A DNA stretch of 7,344 nt from positions 1 to 7,344 of the forward strand of contig JASIGD010000584.1 of NCBI GenBank assembly GCA_030045295.1, written 5' to 3'. This document shows, in pieces, positions 1 through 6,095 of the stretch; the stretch's first letter is position 1; the number at the start of each line of letters is the position of its first letter. The notes below the pieces were generated by a model that worked only from the letters and a program-made list of their open reading frames with translations, ran no database searches and was not told the origin of the DNA. Origin of the DNA: Streptosporangiaceae bacterium (GTDB taxonomy: Bacteria; Actinomycetota; Actinomycetes; Streptosporangiales; Streptosporangiaceae). The position numbers were made by a program, and so were the translations under genes.

Positions 1-281
1 GCCCGGTCGCCGTCGTCTACAAGGTCAGCACCGACGACGAGGCGGTCCAGCTCGCTAACGCGGTCGACTTCGGCCTGGGCGGCGCGGTCTTTTCGACCGA
101 CCAGGAGCGGGCCATCAAGGTCGCCGAGCAGTTGGAAGTCGGCATGGCCAACGTAAACACCCCGGCAGGCGAGGGCGCGGACCTGCCCTTCGGCGGCACC
201 AAGCGCTCCGGCTTCGGCCGCGAGCTAGGCCCTCTCGGCGTCGAGGAATTCGTCAACAAGCGCCTCTTCTACGTCGAGTAG
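1..281 (+). CDS. Aldehyde dehydrogenase, C-terminal fragment (succinate-semialdehyde dehydrogenase-like)
   Basis: The reading frame is open from the left edge (first full codon at position 3) to a TAG stop at 279-281, giving the last 92 residues of an NAD(P)-dependent aldehyde dehydrogenase, an enzyme that oxidises an aldehyde to its acid. The fragment holds the family's C-terminal hallmarks: an FGLGGAVFS stretch, the VGMANVN strand, the signature LPFGGTKRSGFGRELG, and a tail ending EEFVNKRLFYVE. That tail resembles the GabD/succinate-semialdehyde group more than betaine-aldehyde or retinal types. The catalytic Cys and Glu and the Rossmann part lie outside the window, so substrate and NAD/NADP preference cannot be judged. 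The next gene converges on it from the other strand. The family call is secure; the substrate is inferred from tail similarity only. Confidence 0.93.
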   Translation, partial: PVAVVYKVSTDDEAVQLANAVDFGLGGAVFSTDQERAIKVAEQLEVGMANVNTPAGEGADLPFGGTKRSGFGRELGPLGVEEFVNKRLFYVE

Positions 282-313
282 CGGCGCTTGACGAGTAACT
301 GACGGGGCCGCTA
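279..313. terminator. Inverted repeat spanning two convergent stop codons
   Basis: TAGCGGC at 279-285 is the exact reverse complement of GCCGCTA at 307-313, with a 21-nt loop. Each arm begins with the stop codon of its own gene, TAG of the aldehyde dehydrogenase and TAG of the GYD gene on the minus strand. The position between convergent genes suits a bidirectional terminator. The 7-bp stem, long loop and absence of a T-run make this weak. Confidence 0.3.
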
Positions 314-637
314 TCCGGCGGGCCGGCGATACCCCGCCTCTCGCGCCTTGCGCATGGCCTCGACTCCTTCTTCCACGCTCAGCAGCGGGGTGGTCTTGAA
401 CGCCTTCAGAGCCCCTCCTGCCGCAGCGGCGATCGAGAACGCGGCGGCATCGGTGTTATCGGGCAGCTCGACGACGCCGACGATGTCGTACTCGCCGAAG
501 GCCAGCCACGCGTGCTCGAACTTCCCGCCCAGCTTCTCGACAACCGGACGGACCGCCTCGAGCCGGTTTTGCGGCTGCTTGACCATCGCCGCCCACGCAT
601 CAGGCGTGTAGGCCACTTGAATGAGATACGAAGGCAC
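311..637 (-). CDS. GYD domain protein (small alpha/beta protein)
   Basis: This encodes a 108-residue protein of the GYD family, small ferredoxin-like-fold proteins common in Actinobacteria and of unsettled biochemical role. It starts PSYLIQVAYTPDAW, a typical family N terminus. The name-giving motif appears as GEYD at residues 48-51, followed by the strand IVGVVELPD and the end segment KTTPLLSVEEGVEAM. The GTG at 637-635 was chosen because AAGGGGGG sits 6 nt upstream. An in-frame GTG at 670 would add 11 residues not seen in the family and would put the Shine-Dalgarno inside the gene. It lies between convergent aldehyde dehydrogenase and divergent MDMPI-type genes, with no operon partner visible. 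A structural or stress-related role is possible but unproven. Confidence 0.85.
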   Translation of the reverse strand: MPSYLIQVAYTPDAWAAMVKQPQNRLEAVRPVVEKLGGKFEHAWLAFGEYDIVGVVELPDNTDAAAFSIAAAAGGALKAFKTTPLLSVEEGVEAMRKAREAGYRRPAG

Positions 638-684
638 GCTGAACCCCCCTTCTGGCCGGGATTGATCCACCCCGGCCGCTGGTC

Positions 685-713
685 ATCGTGCGACACCGAC
701 AAGGATCTCACAA
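685..713 (-). promoter_or_regulatory. Candidate promoter of the GYD gene
   Basis: On the minus strand TTGTGA (713-708) and CACGAT (690-685) are separated by exactly 17 nt, about 48 nt before the GTG start at 637. The -35 matches consensus at four of six positions. The -10 keeps the A and final T but lacks the leading T. It is the best sigma-70-like pair I see in this spacer, and it is weak. Confidence 0.3.
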
Positions 714-736
714 GCGCGCACGCGGCGGGCACGGCA

Positions 737-779
737 CCCGGTTGCTCGCCGGGAGCACGCGGCCGGGCGGCCGGCCGCC
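737..779. repeat. GC-rich palindromes in the divergent spacer
   Basis: CCCGG at 737-741 pairs with CCGGG at 749-753 over a 7-nt loop. A perfect 14-bp palindrome, GGCGGCCGGCCGCC, lies at 766-779. Both sit between the divergent GYD and MDMPI-type genes, just before the putative MDMPI promoter. They could be protein-binding or hairpin elements. Palindromes made only of G and C arise easily at this base composition. Confidence 0.3.
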
Positions 780-800
780 GGCCCCGGCCCAGACTGCGGG

Positions 801-806
801 TAGTGT
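801..806 (+). promoter_or_regulatory. -10 element of a leaderless promoter
   Basis: TAGTGT, which fits the actinobacterial TANNNT pattern, covers positions -12 to -7 relative to the GTG start at 813. That is where the -10 box lies when transcription begins at the first base of the start codon. No Shine-Dalgarno is present in the 12 nt before the GTG, which supports a leaderless transcript. No good -35 is seen at the expected distance (778-783). Confidence 0.5.
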
Positions 807-812
807 CCACCT

Positions 813-1607
813 GTGCCCACCGGACCGGATTATCTCGCTCACCTGACGCGCGAGTCGGCTCGCTTCGCCGAGGCGATCATGTCCGCCCCGCCGCAGGCTC
901 CTGTGCCGTCATGTCCGGAGTGGAACGCTGATGACCTGCTCTGGCACCTGGCCTGGGTGCAATCATGGTGGGCCATCATCGTGCGCGACCACCTGACCGG
1001 TCCCGAAGCCAGACAGCTCCAGCCGGAACGCCCGCCCGGCCGGGCCGGATTGCTGGAGTTCTACCAGCGGGCCAGCCGGGACCTTCGGCAGATCCTGGGC
1101 CTGGGTACCGCCGACACCCCGGCGTGGACCTGGTCCGATGATCACACCGTCGGCTTTATCCGGCGCAAGCAGGCCCATGAGGCGCTGATTCACAGGATCG
1201 ACGCCGAGGTGACCGCCGGCCAGCGGACCCCGATGGATCCCTGGCTGAGTGCCGACGGCGTGGACGAGGTGCTGCGGGTGATGTACAGCGGAGTGCCGGC
1301 GTGGGGGAGCTTTGCCCCCGATGAATCCAAGACGCTGCGGATCCGGGCCACTGACACGGGCGATACCTGGCTCGTCACGCTGGGCCGGTTCACCGGGACG
1401 GACCCGGAGGGAACCTGGTACGACGAGACGGACTTTCACGTGGCCGACAGCGATTCCGGGGAGCCGGCGTCGGCGCTCATCGGCGGCAGCGCCGCCGACC
1501 TGGACTGCTGGCTCTGGCACCGGCCGCCGGTAAGCGCGATCGACCAGTCAGGACAAGGCGACGTGCTGGCCCAGTTCACGCAGGCCATCGCGCCCGGCAT
1601 TGGCTGA
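813..1607 (+). CDS. Maleylpyruvate isomerase family mycothiol-dependent enzyme (MDMPI/DinB fold)
   Basis: This 264-residue protein has the two-domain layout of the mycothiol-dependent maleylpyruvate isomerase family. An N-terminal DinB-like four-helix metal-binding domain (about residues 5-135) is followed by an MDMPI C-terminal domain (about 150-255). The N terminus runs DYLAHLTRESARFAEAI and then PSCPEWNADDLLWHLAWVQ, as in the family. A likely metal triad is visible: His45 in LLWHL, then Glu123 and His127 in HEALIH, matching the His ... Glu-x3-His pattern of the characterised enzyme. Family members use mycothiol as thiol cofactor in isomerisation or transfer reactions in the cytoplasm, but most paralogues are uncharacterised. 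True maleylpyruvate isomerase sits in gentisate operons and no such genes are near, so the substrate is unknown. Start GTG 813 agrees with the family N terminus and a leaderless -10. Confidence 0.9.
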   Translation: MPTGPDYLAHLTRESARFAEAIMSAPPQAPVPSCPEWNADDLLWHLAWVQSWWAIIVRDHLTGPEARQLQPERPPGRAGLLEFYQRASRDLRQILGLGTADTPAWTWSDDHTVGFIRRKQAHEALIHRIDAEVTAGQRTPMDPWLSADGVDEVLRVMYSGVPAWGSFAPDESKTLRIRATDTGDTWLVTLGRFTGTDPEGTWYDETDFHVADSDSGEPASALIGGSAADLDCWLWHRPPVSAIDQSGQGDVLAQFTQAIAPGIG

Positions 1608-1643
1608 CGCCGTCGAGCAGCCCGAGGCCGTGTTCGCACTGAT

Positions 1644-1701
1644 CCGGCAGCCCGCCGGCGACGATCAGGCCCGGACCCGCGGCCAGCGATCATGGCCTGC
1701 G
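1644..1701. terminator. Two hairpins in the convergent spacer
   Basis: The 136-nt spacer between the MDMPI-type gene (+) and the FAD oxidoreductase (-) holds no gene. It contains CCGGC/GCCGG (1644-1648 and 1654-1658, 5-nt loop). A second hairpin pairs CGCGGCCA (1678-1685) with TGGCC-T-GCG (1693-1701), an 8-bp stem with one bulged T and a 7-nt loop. Placement 3' of both genes suits bidirectional termination. There is no T-run, so function is inferred from position only. Confidence 0.35.
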
Positions 1702-1743
1702 CCCGGGGCAGCCCGGCCGGACGCGATCGTGATGAGGGTGCCG

Positions 1744-3141
1744 TCAGGCGGGCCGGATGTTGGCGTTGATGTGGAATACGTTGCCGGGATCGTACTCCGC
1801 CTTGATCCTGGCCAGCCGTTCGTGCTTGGCGATGCCGTAGCTGCCGCGGAGCTCGTCTTCGTAGAAGTCGGTCATGCCGTTGATGTAGCCGTCGCCGCTG
1901 CCGATGGCGTACGGGCGCAGCGCCTCCCAGAGGTCGCGGACCCAGCCGCGTTCGGCGGCCTGCAGCCCGGCGTCCGGCGCCAGGCCGGCGATGAAGACGG
2001 CGTAGCGCGGCGAGCGCCCGCCGCTGAATGCCGTCTGGTCATCTGCGACCCGGCAGTAGGCGCCGTCGAGCCGGTAGAACAGCACCATCGACAGCGGCGA
2101 GTTCTTCCGCGGGACGCGCTCGGTGACCACCTCGATGACCCCGTCGGACAGGTCCTCGACGTAGGTGCCTTTCTCGTAGGCGTAAAGGCCCCAGGCGCCG
2201 GCCTCGTCGAGTAGTTTCTGCAGCTCGACGTACGGTATCGGCGTGACCAGGTCGAACAGGGGCGGCAGGCTCTCGCGGATCCGGGTGGCCAGCTGGGCGT
2301 GCTCGGGTGCGGCTTCGAATCCGGTCATGACCAGTACGTACCCGGGCGCGAAGTGGAACTGCTCGGGGACGAAGGGCGCAGGGGGCGCGTTAATCGCACC
2401 GATCACGGCGTTGATCTCGCCCGGCATCGCCGCGGTGATCTCGCGGGCCAGCCGCAACGCCTGCGGGCCTTGGTCCAGCGGCCAGAAGAACAGCCCGAGC
2501 TGCACCAGCGGATCGACCTCGTGCAGCTGGAACTCGAACGAGGTGACCACGCCGAAGTTGCCCCCGCCGCCGCGGATCGCCCAGAAGAGGTCGGGGTGCT
2601 CGTCCGCCGCCGCCCGCAGTATCCGGCCGTCAGCGGTGACCACCTCGGCCGAGACCAGGTTGTCGATGCTCAGGCCGTACTTGCGGGTCAGCCACCCCAT
2701 GCCGCCGCCCAGGGTAAGCCCTGCGACGCCGGTGTGGCTGACCAGCCCGGCGGGCACGGCCAGGCCGTGGGCCTGGGCGGCCGCGTCCAGATCCGCCAGC
2801 AGAGCGCCCCCGCCGACCCGTGCCCGCCGGGCGGCCGGGTCGACCGTGACCTCGTTCAGCTGGCTCAGGTCGATCATCAGGCCGTCGTCGCAGACGGCCG
2901 TGCCCGCGGTGTTGTGCGCGCCCGCGCGCACCGATATGTCCAGCCGGTGCTCGCGCGCGAATCCGATCGCCGCGGCCACGTCGGCTGCCGAGGCACACCG
3001 GGCGATCACCGCCGGGTGCCGGTTGATCTGGGCGTTCCATACCCGCCGCGCGTCGTCGAAGCCTGCGTCTTCGGGCCCGATGACCGGCCCGTCCATCGCC
3101 GCGCGAAGCTCCCCGATTTCGCCCATGGTTGTATGCGTCAT
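1744..3141 (-). CDS. FAD-binding oxidoreductase, berberine bridge enzyme (BBE)-like
   Basis: This 465-residue flavoprotein has the PCMH-type FAD-binding domain in the N-terminal half and the BBE C-terminal motif YDPGNVFHINANIRP at 450-464. Such enzymes oxidise alcohols, sugars or secondary metabolites and pass electrons to oxygen or another acceptor. His76 in VRAGAHNTAG is at the position that usually forms the 8-alpha-histidyl bond to FAD. At the place of the second linkage, the Cys of bicovalent members, the sequence reads GVAGLTLGGG with Ala140, so a single covalent bond is predicted. Other motifs are LTRKYGLSIDNL (151-162) and WAIRGGGGNFGVVTSFEF (187-204). Start ATG 3141 has an AGGGGGGG Shine-Dalgarno; the frame upstream reads through to 3303 but looks non-coding. 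No signal peptide is evident. It lies 124 nt behind the dehydrogenase on the same strand and may be co-regulated. The substrate is unknown. Confidence 0.93.
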   Translation of the reverse strand: MTHTTMGEIGELRAAMDGPVIGPEDAGFDDARRVWNAQINRHPAVIARCASAADVAAAIGFAREHRLDISVRAGAHNTAGTAVCDDGLMIDLSQLNEVTVDPAARRARVGGGALLADLDAAAQAHGLAVPAGLVSHTGVAGLTLGGGMGWLTRKYGLSIDNLVSAEVVTADGRILRAAADEHPDLFWAIRGGGGNFGVVTSFEFQLHEVDPLVQLGLFFWPLDQGPQALRLAREITAAMPGEINAVIGAINAPPAPFVPEQFHFAPGYVLVMTGFEAAPEHAQLATRIRESLPPLFDLVTPIPYVELQKLLDEAGAWGLYAYEKGTYVEDLSDGVIEVVTERVPRKNSPLSMVLFYRLDGAYCRVADDQTAFSGGRSPRYAVFIAGLAPDAGLQAAERGWVRDLWEALRPYAIGSGDGYINGMTDFYEDELRGSYGIAKHERLARIKAEYDPGNVFHINANIRPA

Positions 3142-3169
3142 GGCCCCCCCTGAGGACGTCGGCACGTCA

Positions 3170-3199
3170 CGCTCATCCGAGCGGCGTGAGGGCAGTATA
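3170..3199 (-). promoter_or_regulatory. Candidate promoter and operator of the FAD oxidoreductase
   Basis: On the minus strand a near-consensus -10, TATACT, lies at 3199-3194. A palindrome with arms CGCTC/GAGCG and a 4-nt centre (3170-3183) would fall at about +4 to +17 of that promoter, some 29-42 nt before the ATG at 3141. An operator overlapping the start of transcription is a usual repressor arrangement. No convincing -35 is seen; the best is TGGTGG at about 18 nt. This site argues that the FAD oxidoreductase can be transcribed separately from the dehydrogenase operon. Confidence 0.35.
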
Positions 3200-3265
3200 C
3201 CCAGCGCCGCGCCCGGGCCACCAGGCCTGCGTCGGTCGCCCCGGACGGCCCGCCGAGGATCGCCG

Positions 3266-4297
3266 TTACGGCCTGAGCAGCGCCTTGGTGGCGACTCGCT
3301 CATCGAAGAGCCGGTACGCCGTTGGCGCCTCGGCCAGCGGCAAACGGTGCGAGAACATCCGCTCCGGCGCGAGGTTTTGATCCAGCACCGTGCGCATGAG
3401 GTGCTCCCGGTCGGAGATGGGGTCGCCGATGCTGAACCGGAGGGTCAGCTCGGCTTCAAACATCCGCCCGGCATCCAGCCGGTAATCGGGCTCGAAGTGA
3501 GCCCCGACGACCGACACGGTTCCCCGTCCCCGGGGCAGCCGGAGCGCCATGTCCAGGGCACCGGGGCTTCCGGCCGCCTCAATGACCGCGTCCGCGCCGA
3601 GACCGCCGGTACGCCCGCTGACGATGCGCTCTGCCTCGTCGGGCGCCACCGGTACCGCGCCAAACTCCGCGGCCAGCTGCCTGCGCGCGGGAATCCCGTC
3701 TACGGCGATCACCTTGTCATTGAAACCCGCGGCGCAGAGCACGGCCATCAGGCCGACCGGACCGCAGCCGAGCACGACGATCACGTCGGCGGGGCCCGCC
3801 CCCGAATTCCGCACCGCGGCGTAGCCGGTCGGGAGTATGTCGGCCAGGACCAGGGCCTGCTCGTCTGACAGCGCCTCGGGCAGCGGCAGCAGGCACCGGT
3901 CGGCCAGCGGAATCCGGACCAGCTCGGCTTGCCCGCCGTCGGTGCGCGGGTAGACCCCGGAGTATCCGAACAGCGACCTGCCCTGGCACTGGGTCGGGCG
4001 ACCTGCCCGGCAGTGCGGGCAGGTTCCGTCGGATACCGTGCTGGAGCACACGACTCGCTGGCCGACCTGGAGGCGCTTGACATCCGCGCCGGCTTCAGCG
4101 ACCGTTCCGACGAACTCGTGCCCGAGGACGGTGGCGTTATCGAAGCCGGGGGTCAGCCCGTGCATCGGGAACAGGTCGGCACCGCAGATTGCGGCGGCCG
4201 TTACCCGGACCACGGCGTCCGTGGAGTTCAGGATCCGGGGTTCGGGAACGTCGATGACCTTGACGCTGCCCGGCTCCGCGACCGTGACCGCTCTCAT
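3266..4297 (-). CDS. Zinc-dependent medium-chain alcohol dehydrogenase
   Basis: This 343-residue protein belongs to the medium-chain dehydrogenase/reductase superfamily and should interconvert an alcohol and a carbonyl with NAD(H). The catalytic-zinc set is present: Cys38 (ICGAD), His60-Glu61 (VLGHEF) and the later Asp153. The Rossmann motif GCGPVG is at 177-182, and Asp200 (VIAVD) at the end of the second strand favours NAD over NADP. The structural-zinc loop reads SDGTCPHCRAG with Cys93, Cys96 and Cys104, but the usual first Cys is Asp90. The sequence resembles threonine dehydrogenase or formaldehyde-dehydrogenase-like branches, not a proven substrate class. Start ATG 4297 overlaps the stop of the VOC gene as ATGA, with GAGGAG 5 nt upstream inside that gene, indicating translational coupling. 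An upstream in-frame extension to 4363 overlaps the VOC gene and is not family-like. Confidence 0.93.
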   Translation of the reverse strand: MRAVTVAEPGSVKVIDVPEPRILNSTDAVVRVTAAAICGADLFPMHGLTPGFDNATVLGHEFVGTVAEAGADVKRLQVGQRVVCSSTVSDGTCPHCRAGRPTQCQGRSLFGYSGVYPRTDGGQAELVRIPLADRCLLPLPEALSDEQALVLADILPTGYAAVRNSGAGPADVIVVLGCGPVGLMAVLCAAGFNDKVIAVDGIPARRQLAAEFGAVPVAPDEAERIVSGRTGGLGADAVIEAAGSPGALDMALRLPRGRGTVSVVGAHFEPDYRLDAGRMFEAELTLRFSIGDPISDREHLMRTVLDQNLAPERMFSHRLPLAEAPTAYRLFDERVATKALLRP

Positions 4298-4701
4298 GCC
4301 GGCTCCTCGATCTCGACCAGGTAGCCATCTGGATCCACGCAGAAGAAGCGGCTGCCGCCCCATGGCGGATGGTAGGTGTCGGCCGGGAACTGCACGGCGC
4401 GTATCTCCAGCTCGGCGCGTGCCGCGTCCGCGTCCTCCACCTCGAGGACCAGGACGACGTCCGGCATCGCCGGATCCGCCGGCGCCGACATCGACACTCC
4501 GGGGAGGTCCGGGGCGGGATGACCTTGCTCGGCGAGCGAGATGCGTGCTCCCGCGCAGGTAAGCGTGGCGTACGGGGGATCGTCGTAGCTGGCGACGAGC
4601 TCCAGGCCGAGCTTGTCTCGGTAAAACCGGAGCGAGGCGGCAAAGTCAGCCACGCCGAGTACGGCGCCGGCTCGGGTAACCCGAAGGTCTGTCATCGTCA
4701 C
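4294..4701 (-). CDS. VOC family protein (glyoxalase/bleomycin resistance/dioxygenase fold)
   Basis: This encodes about 135 residues of the vicinal oxygen chelate fold, built from two beta-alpha-beta-beta-beta units. The first unit shows GVADFAASLRFYRDKLGLELV (16-36), the classic VxDxxxSxxFY pattern. The second ends with SRFFCVDPDGYLVEIEEP (117-134), where Glu130 is the usual last metal ligand. The first strand has Gly12 where a metal-binding His normally stands, so the standard metal site is incomplete. A ligand-binding, bleomycin-resistance-like or isomerase role is possible; glyoxalase I activity is not supported. GGAAGG lies 5 nt before GTG 4701 and 11 nt before an alternative ATG 4695, so I prefer the GTG. 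The gene sits between the regulator (31 nt away) and the dehydrogenase (ATGA overlap) and probably acts on the same pathway intermediate. Confidence 0.88.
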   Translation of the reverse strand: MTMTDLRVTRAGAVLGVADFAASLRFYRDKLGLELVASYDDPPYATLTCAGARISLAEQGHPAPDLPGVSMSAPADPAMPDVVLVLEVEDADAARAELEIRAVQFPADTYHPPWGGSRFFCVDPDGYLVEIEEPA

Positions 4702-4732
4702 GGCATCCTTCCAGCACAAGAATCTCCAGATG

Positions 4733-5431
4733 TCATCCAGGCGCGCCGGCCCGGTCACCAGCTCCGGGCGCAGTGTCCGCGTGCAGCATCTCCTGCAGTC
4801 GCCGCGCGGGAACCCGGACATGCGCCGCGGTAAGGTCGGCGGCCCCGGCGGCATCGCGCCGCCCGATAGCGGCCAGGATGGCGCGATGCTCGGTCACCGA
4901 GCCCTCCAGATTGCCGCGAAGCGCCAGCGTCCGAGTCTGGAACCTGCCTATTTCGCCAGCCAGGTGGTGATGGACCTGCAGCAGCTTCTCGTTGCCACTC
5001 AGCTCGCATATGAGCTCATGGAAGGCGACGTTGGCGGCAAAGAAATCGTCAACGGCGCCGTTCCTGGCGTGCTCGGCCATGCTGTCGACCAGCTGGCCGA
5101 GCCTGGCCAGGTCTGCCTCGGTGACCCGTGGCACCGCGAGCCGCACGGCCAGGACCTCGAGCGCCTCCCGGACCTCGTACGCGTCGATCAGCTCCTCCGC
5201 GGTGATGGCCCGGACCTCCGCGCCGCGCCGCGGGCGTACCGTGACCAGCCCCTCGGCCGCGAGCCGGCCGATCGCCTCCCGGATCGGCCCGCGGCTCACC
5301 GACAACTCCTTGGACAGGGCAGCTTCAGACAATTCCGTGCCCGGCGGCAAGCGGTCGGCCATGATCTCTTCGCGCAGGTGCTCGTATACCCGTTGCCGCA
5401 GCGTCGAGTTGTCGAAAACCGGACTCGTCAC
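4733..5431 (-). CDS. GntR family transcriptional regulator, FCD (FadR/VanR-like) subfamily
   Basis: This 232-residue DNA-binding regulator has an N-terminal winged helix (about 10-75) with the GntR signature: LRQRVYEHLREEI, then LSEAALSKELSVSRGPIREAI as the recognition region, and EGLVTVRPRRGAEV as the wing. An all-helical FCD effector domain follows (about 80-215). The likely metal-binding residues of FCD domains are visible as Asn134-x3-His138 (NVAFH), His182 (TEHRAI) and His204 (TAAHVR), so a metal-assisted carboxylate effector is plausible. Start GTG 5431 has AAGGAG at 5 nt. The stop lies 31 nt before the VOC gene, so the regulator is the first gene of the regulator/VOC/dehydrogenase operon and probably controls itself and that operon. 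The divergent monooxygenase may also be a target. The effector is unknown. Confidence 0.95.
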   Translation of the reverse strand: MTSPVFDNSTLRQRVYEHLREEIMADRLPPGTELSEAALSKELSVSRGPIREAIGRLAAEGLVTVRPRRGAEVRAITAEELIDAYEVREALEVLAVRLAVPRVTEADLARLGQLVDSMAEHARNGAVDDFFAANVAFHELICELSGNEKLLQVHHHLAGEIGRFQTRTLALRGNLEGSVTEHRAILAAIGRRDAAGAADLTAAHVRVPARRLQEMLHADTAPGAGDRAGAPG

Positions 5432-5472
5432 TGGATCTCCTTGACTGGCACGCGCGCGATCGCCCCATCTGC

Positions 5473-5538
5473 GCCGTTATGGCCGTTATGCATGATGCCG
5501 AGAGTTGACAAATCACAGTTAGAAATCGACATATTTTA
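5473..5538. promoter_or_regulatory. AT-rich regulatory island upstream of the GntR operon
   Basis: Within GC-rich surroundings, 5501-5540 has only 13 G/C in 40 bases. The island and its flank hold a tandem 9-bp repeat GCCGTTATG (5473-5481 and 5482-5490), a small palindrome GCAT-G-ATGC (5490-5498), GTTGACA (5504-5510), and two AAATC copies (5510-5514 and 5523-5527). Minus-strand -10 candidates are TAAAAT (5538-5533) without a good -35, or TAACGG (5488-5483) placed 17 nt from TTGTCA (5511-5506). On the plus strand TTGACA (5505-5510) is a perfect -35, but its -10 spacing is poor. This is probably the operon promoter with GntR operators; which element does what is not resolved. Confidence 0.4.
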
Positions 5539-6095
5539 GCACGCCTGGCCGGACAGGGAATTCGCAAGCCGGCTTCCGGCTGCGCACCCCGGCGGCGACG
5601 GCGCTGCGGTGCGCGCCCTGAAAACGGCTCATTCGTACCATGCTGACTGAACGGCCAGTCGCCGCGCCAGCCGTTTGCGCCCGGACGGGACGTTGGGTGC
5701 CGGTACGCGAGGCCAGACGGGATCGATATCCAGCGGCCCGCTTCGAGCGCGTCGCGCGGGCGGCGCGGCCGCCGGGGAACCGGAGGAACCCGCGGCCCGC
5801 GGTGCAGGTGCAGCGGCAGCTCGCGTCCGCGCCGCCAGGGCCGCGCCGCGGTTGCCTGCGTACCGGCCGGCCCGAGCGGCGTTCCACTGGCCAGCAGAAA
5901 TGCTCTGGATTGCGGCAGATCATAACGTGCCCTCCTGCCGGGACGGGAATGCTCTTATGCTGGAGGTGGCGCCAGCCGGCCCACTTCATCGCGAACGATC
6001 CCCTCCATGCGCGGCCGCCGGGGCAGATGCCGCGAGAAGGAAGTCTGCCCAGCGGCCTGACCTGGTGCTTAGTGATGCAGGTCATCAGTCGTCAG
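5539..6095. other. Long intergenic stretch without a convincing gene
   Basis: Open frames exist on both strands, for example 5640-6113 (+) and 5519-6085 (-). Their products are Arg/Pro/Gly-rich, have no recognisable motif and lack a Shine-Dalgarno, as expected of random GC-rich frames. The frame of the downstream monooxygenase also stays open back to 5675 without family resemblance. A short inverted repeat GACTG/CAGTC (5645-5649 and 5656-5660) is present. A small RNA or a decayed gene cannot be excluded. Confidence 0.4.

Noticed and set aside
766..779. Perfect 14-bp GC palindrome as a strong operator
   Set aside because: It is listed only as a repeat: sequences made purely of G and C form palindromes readily at this base composition, and no second copy was seen.
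2243..3868. A 541-codon open frame on the plus strand
   Set aside because: It lies antisense to the FAD oxidoreductase and dehydrogenase genes, both with full family motifs. Its product is Arg/Ser/Pro-rich without a recognisable domain, a typical shadow of high-GC genes.
4294..4854. Longer VOC protein starting at 4854
   Set aside because: The extra 51 residues overlap the regulator gene, look unlike the family and have no ribosome binding site; the start at 4701 has GGAAGG.
4730..5539. A 269-codon open frame on the plus strand
   Set aside because: It is antisense to the GntR regulator, whose winged-helix and FCD motifs are clear.
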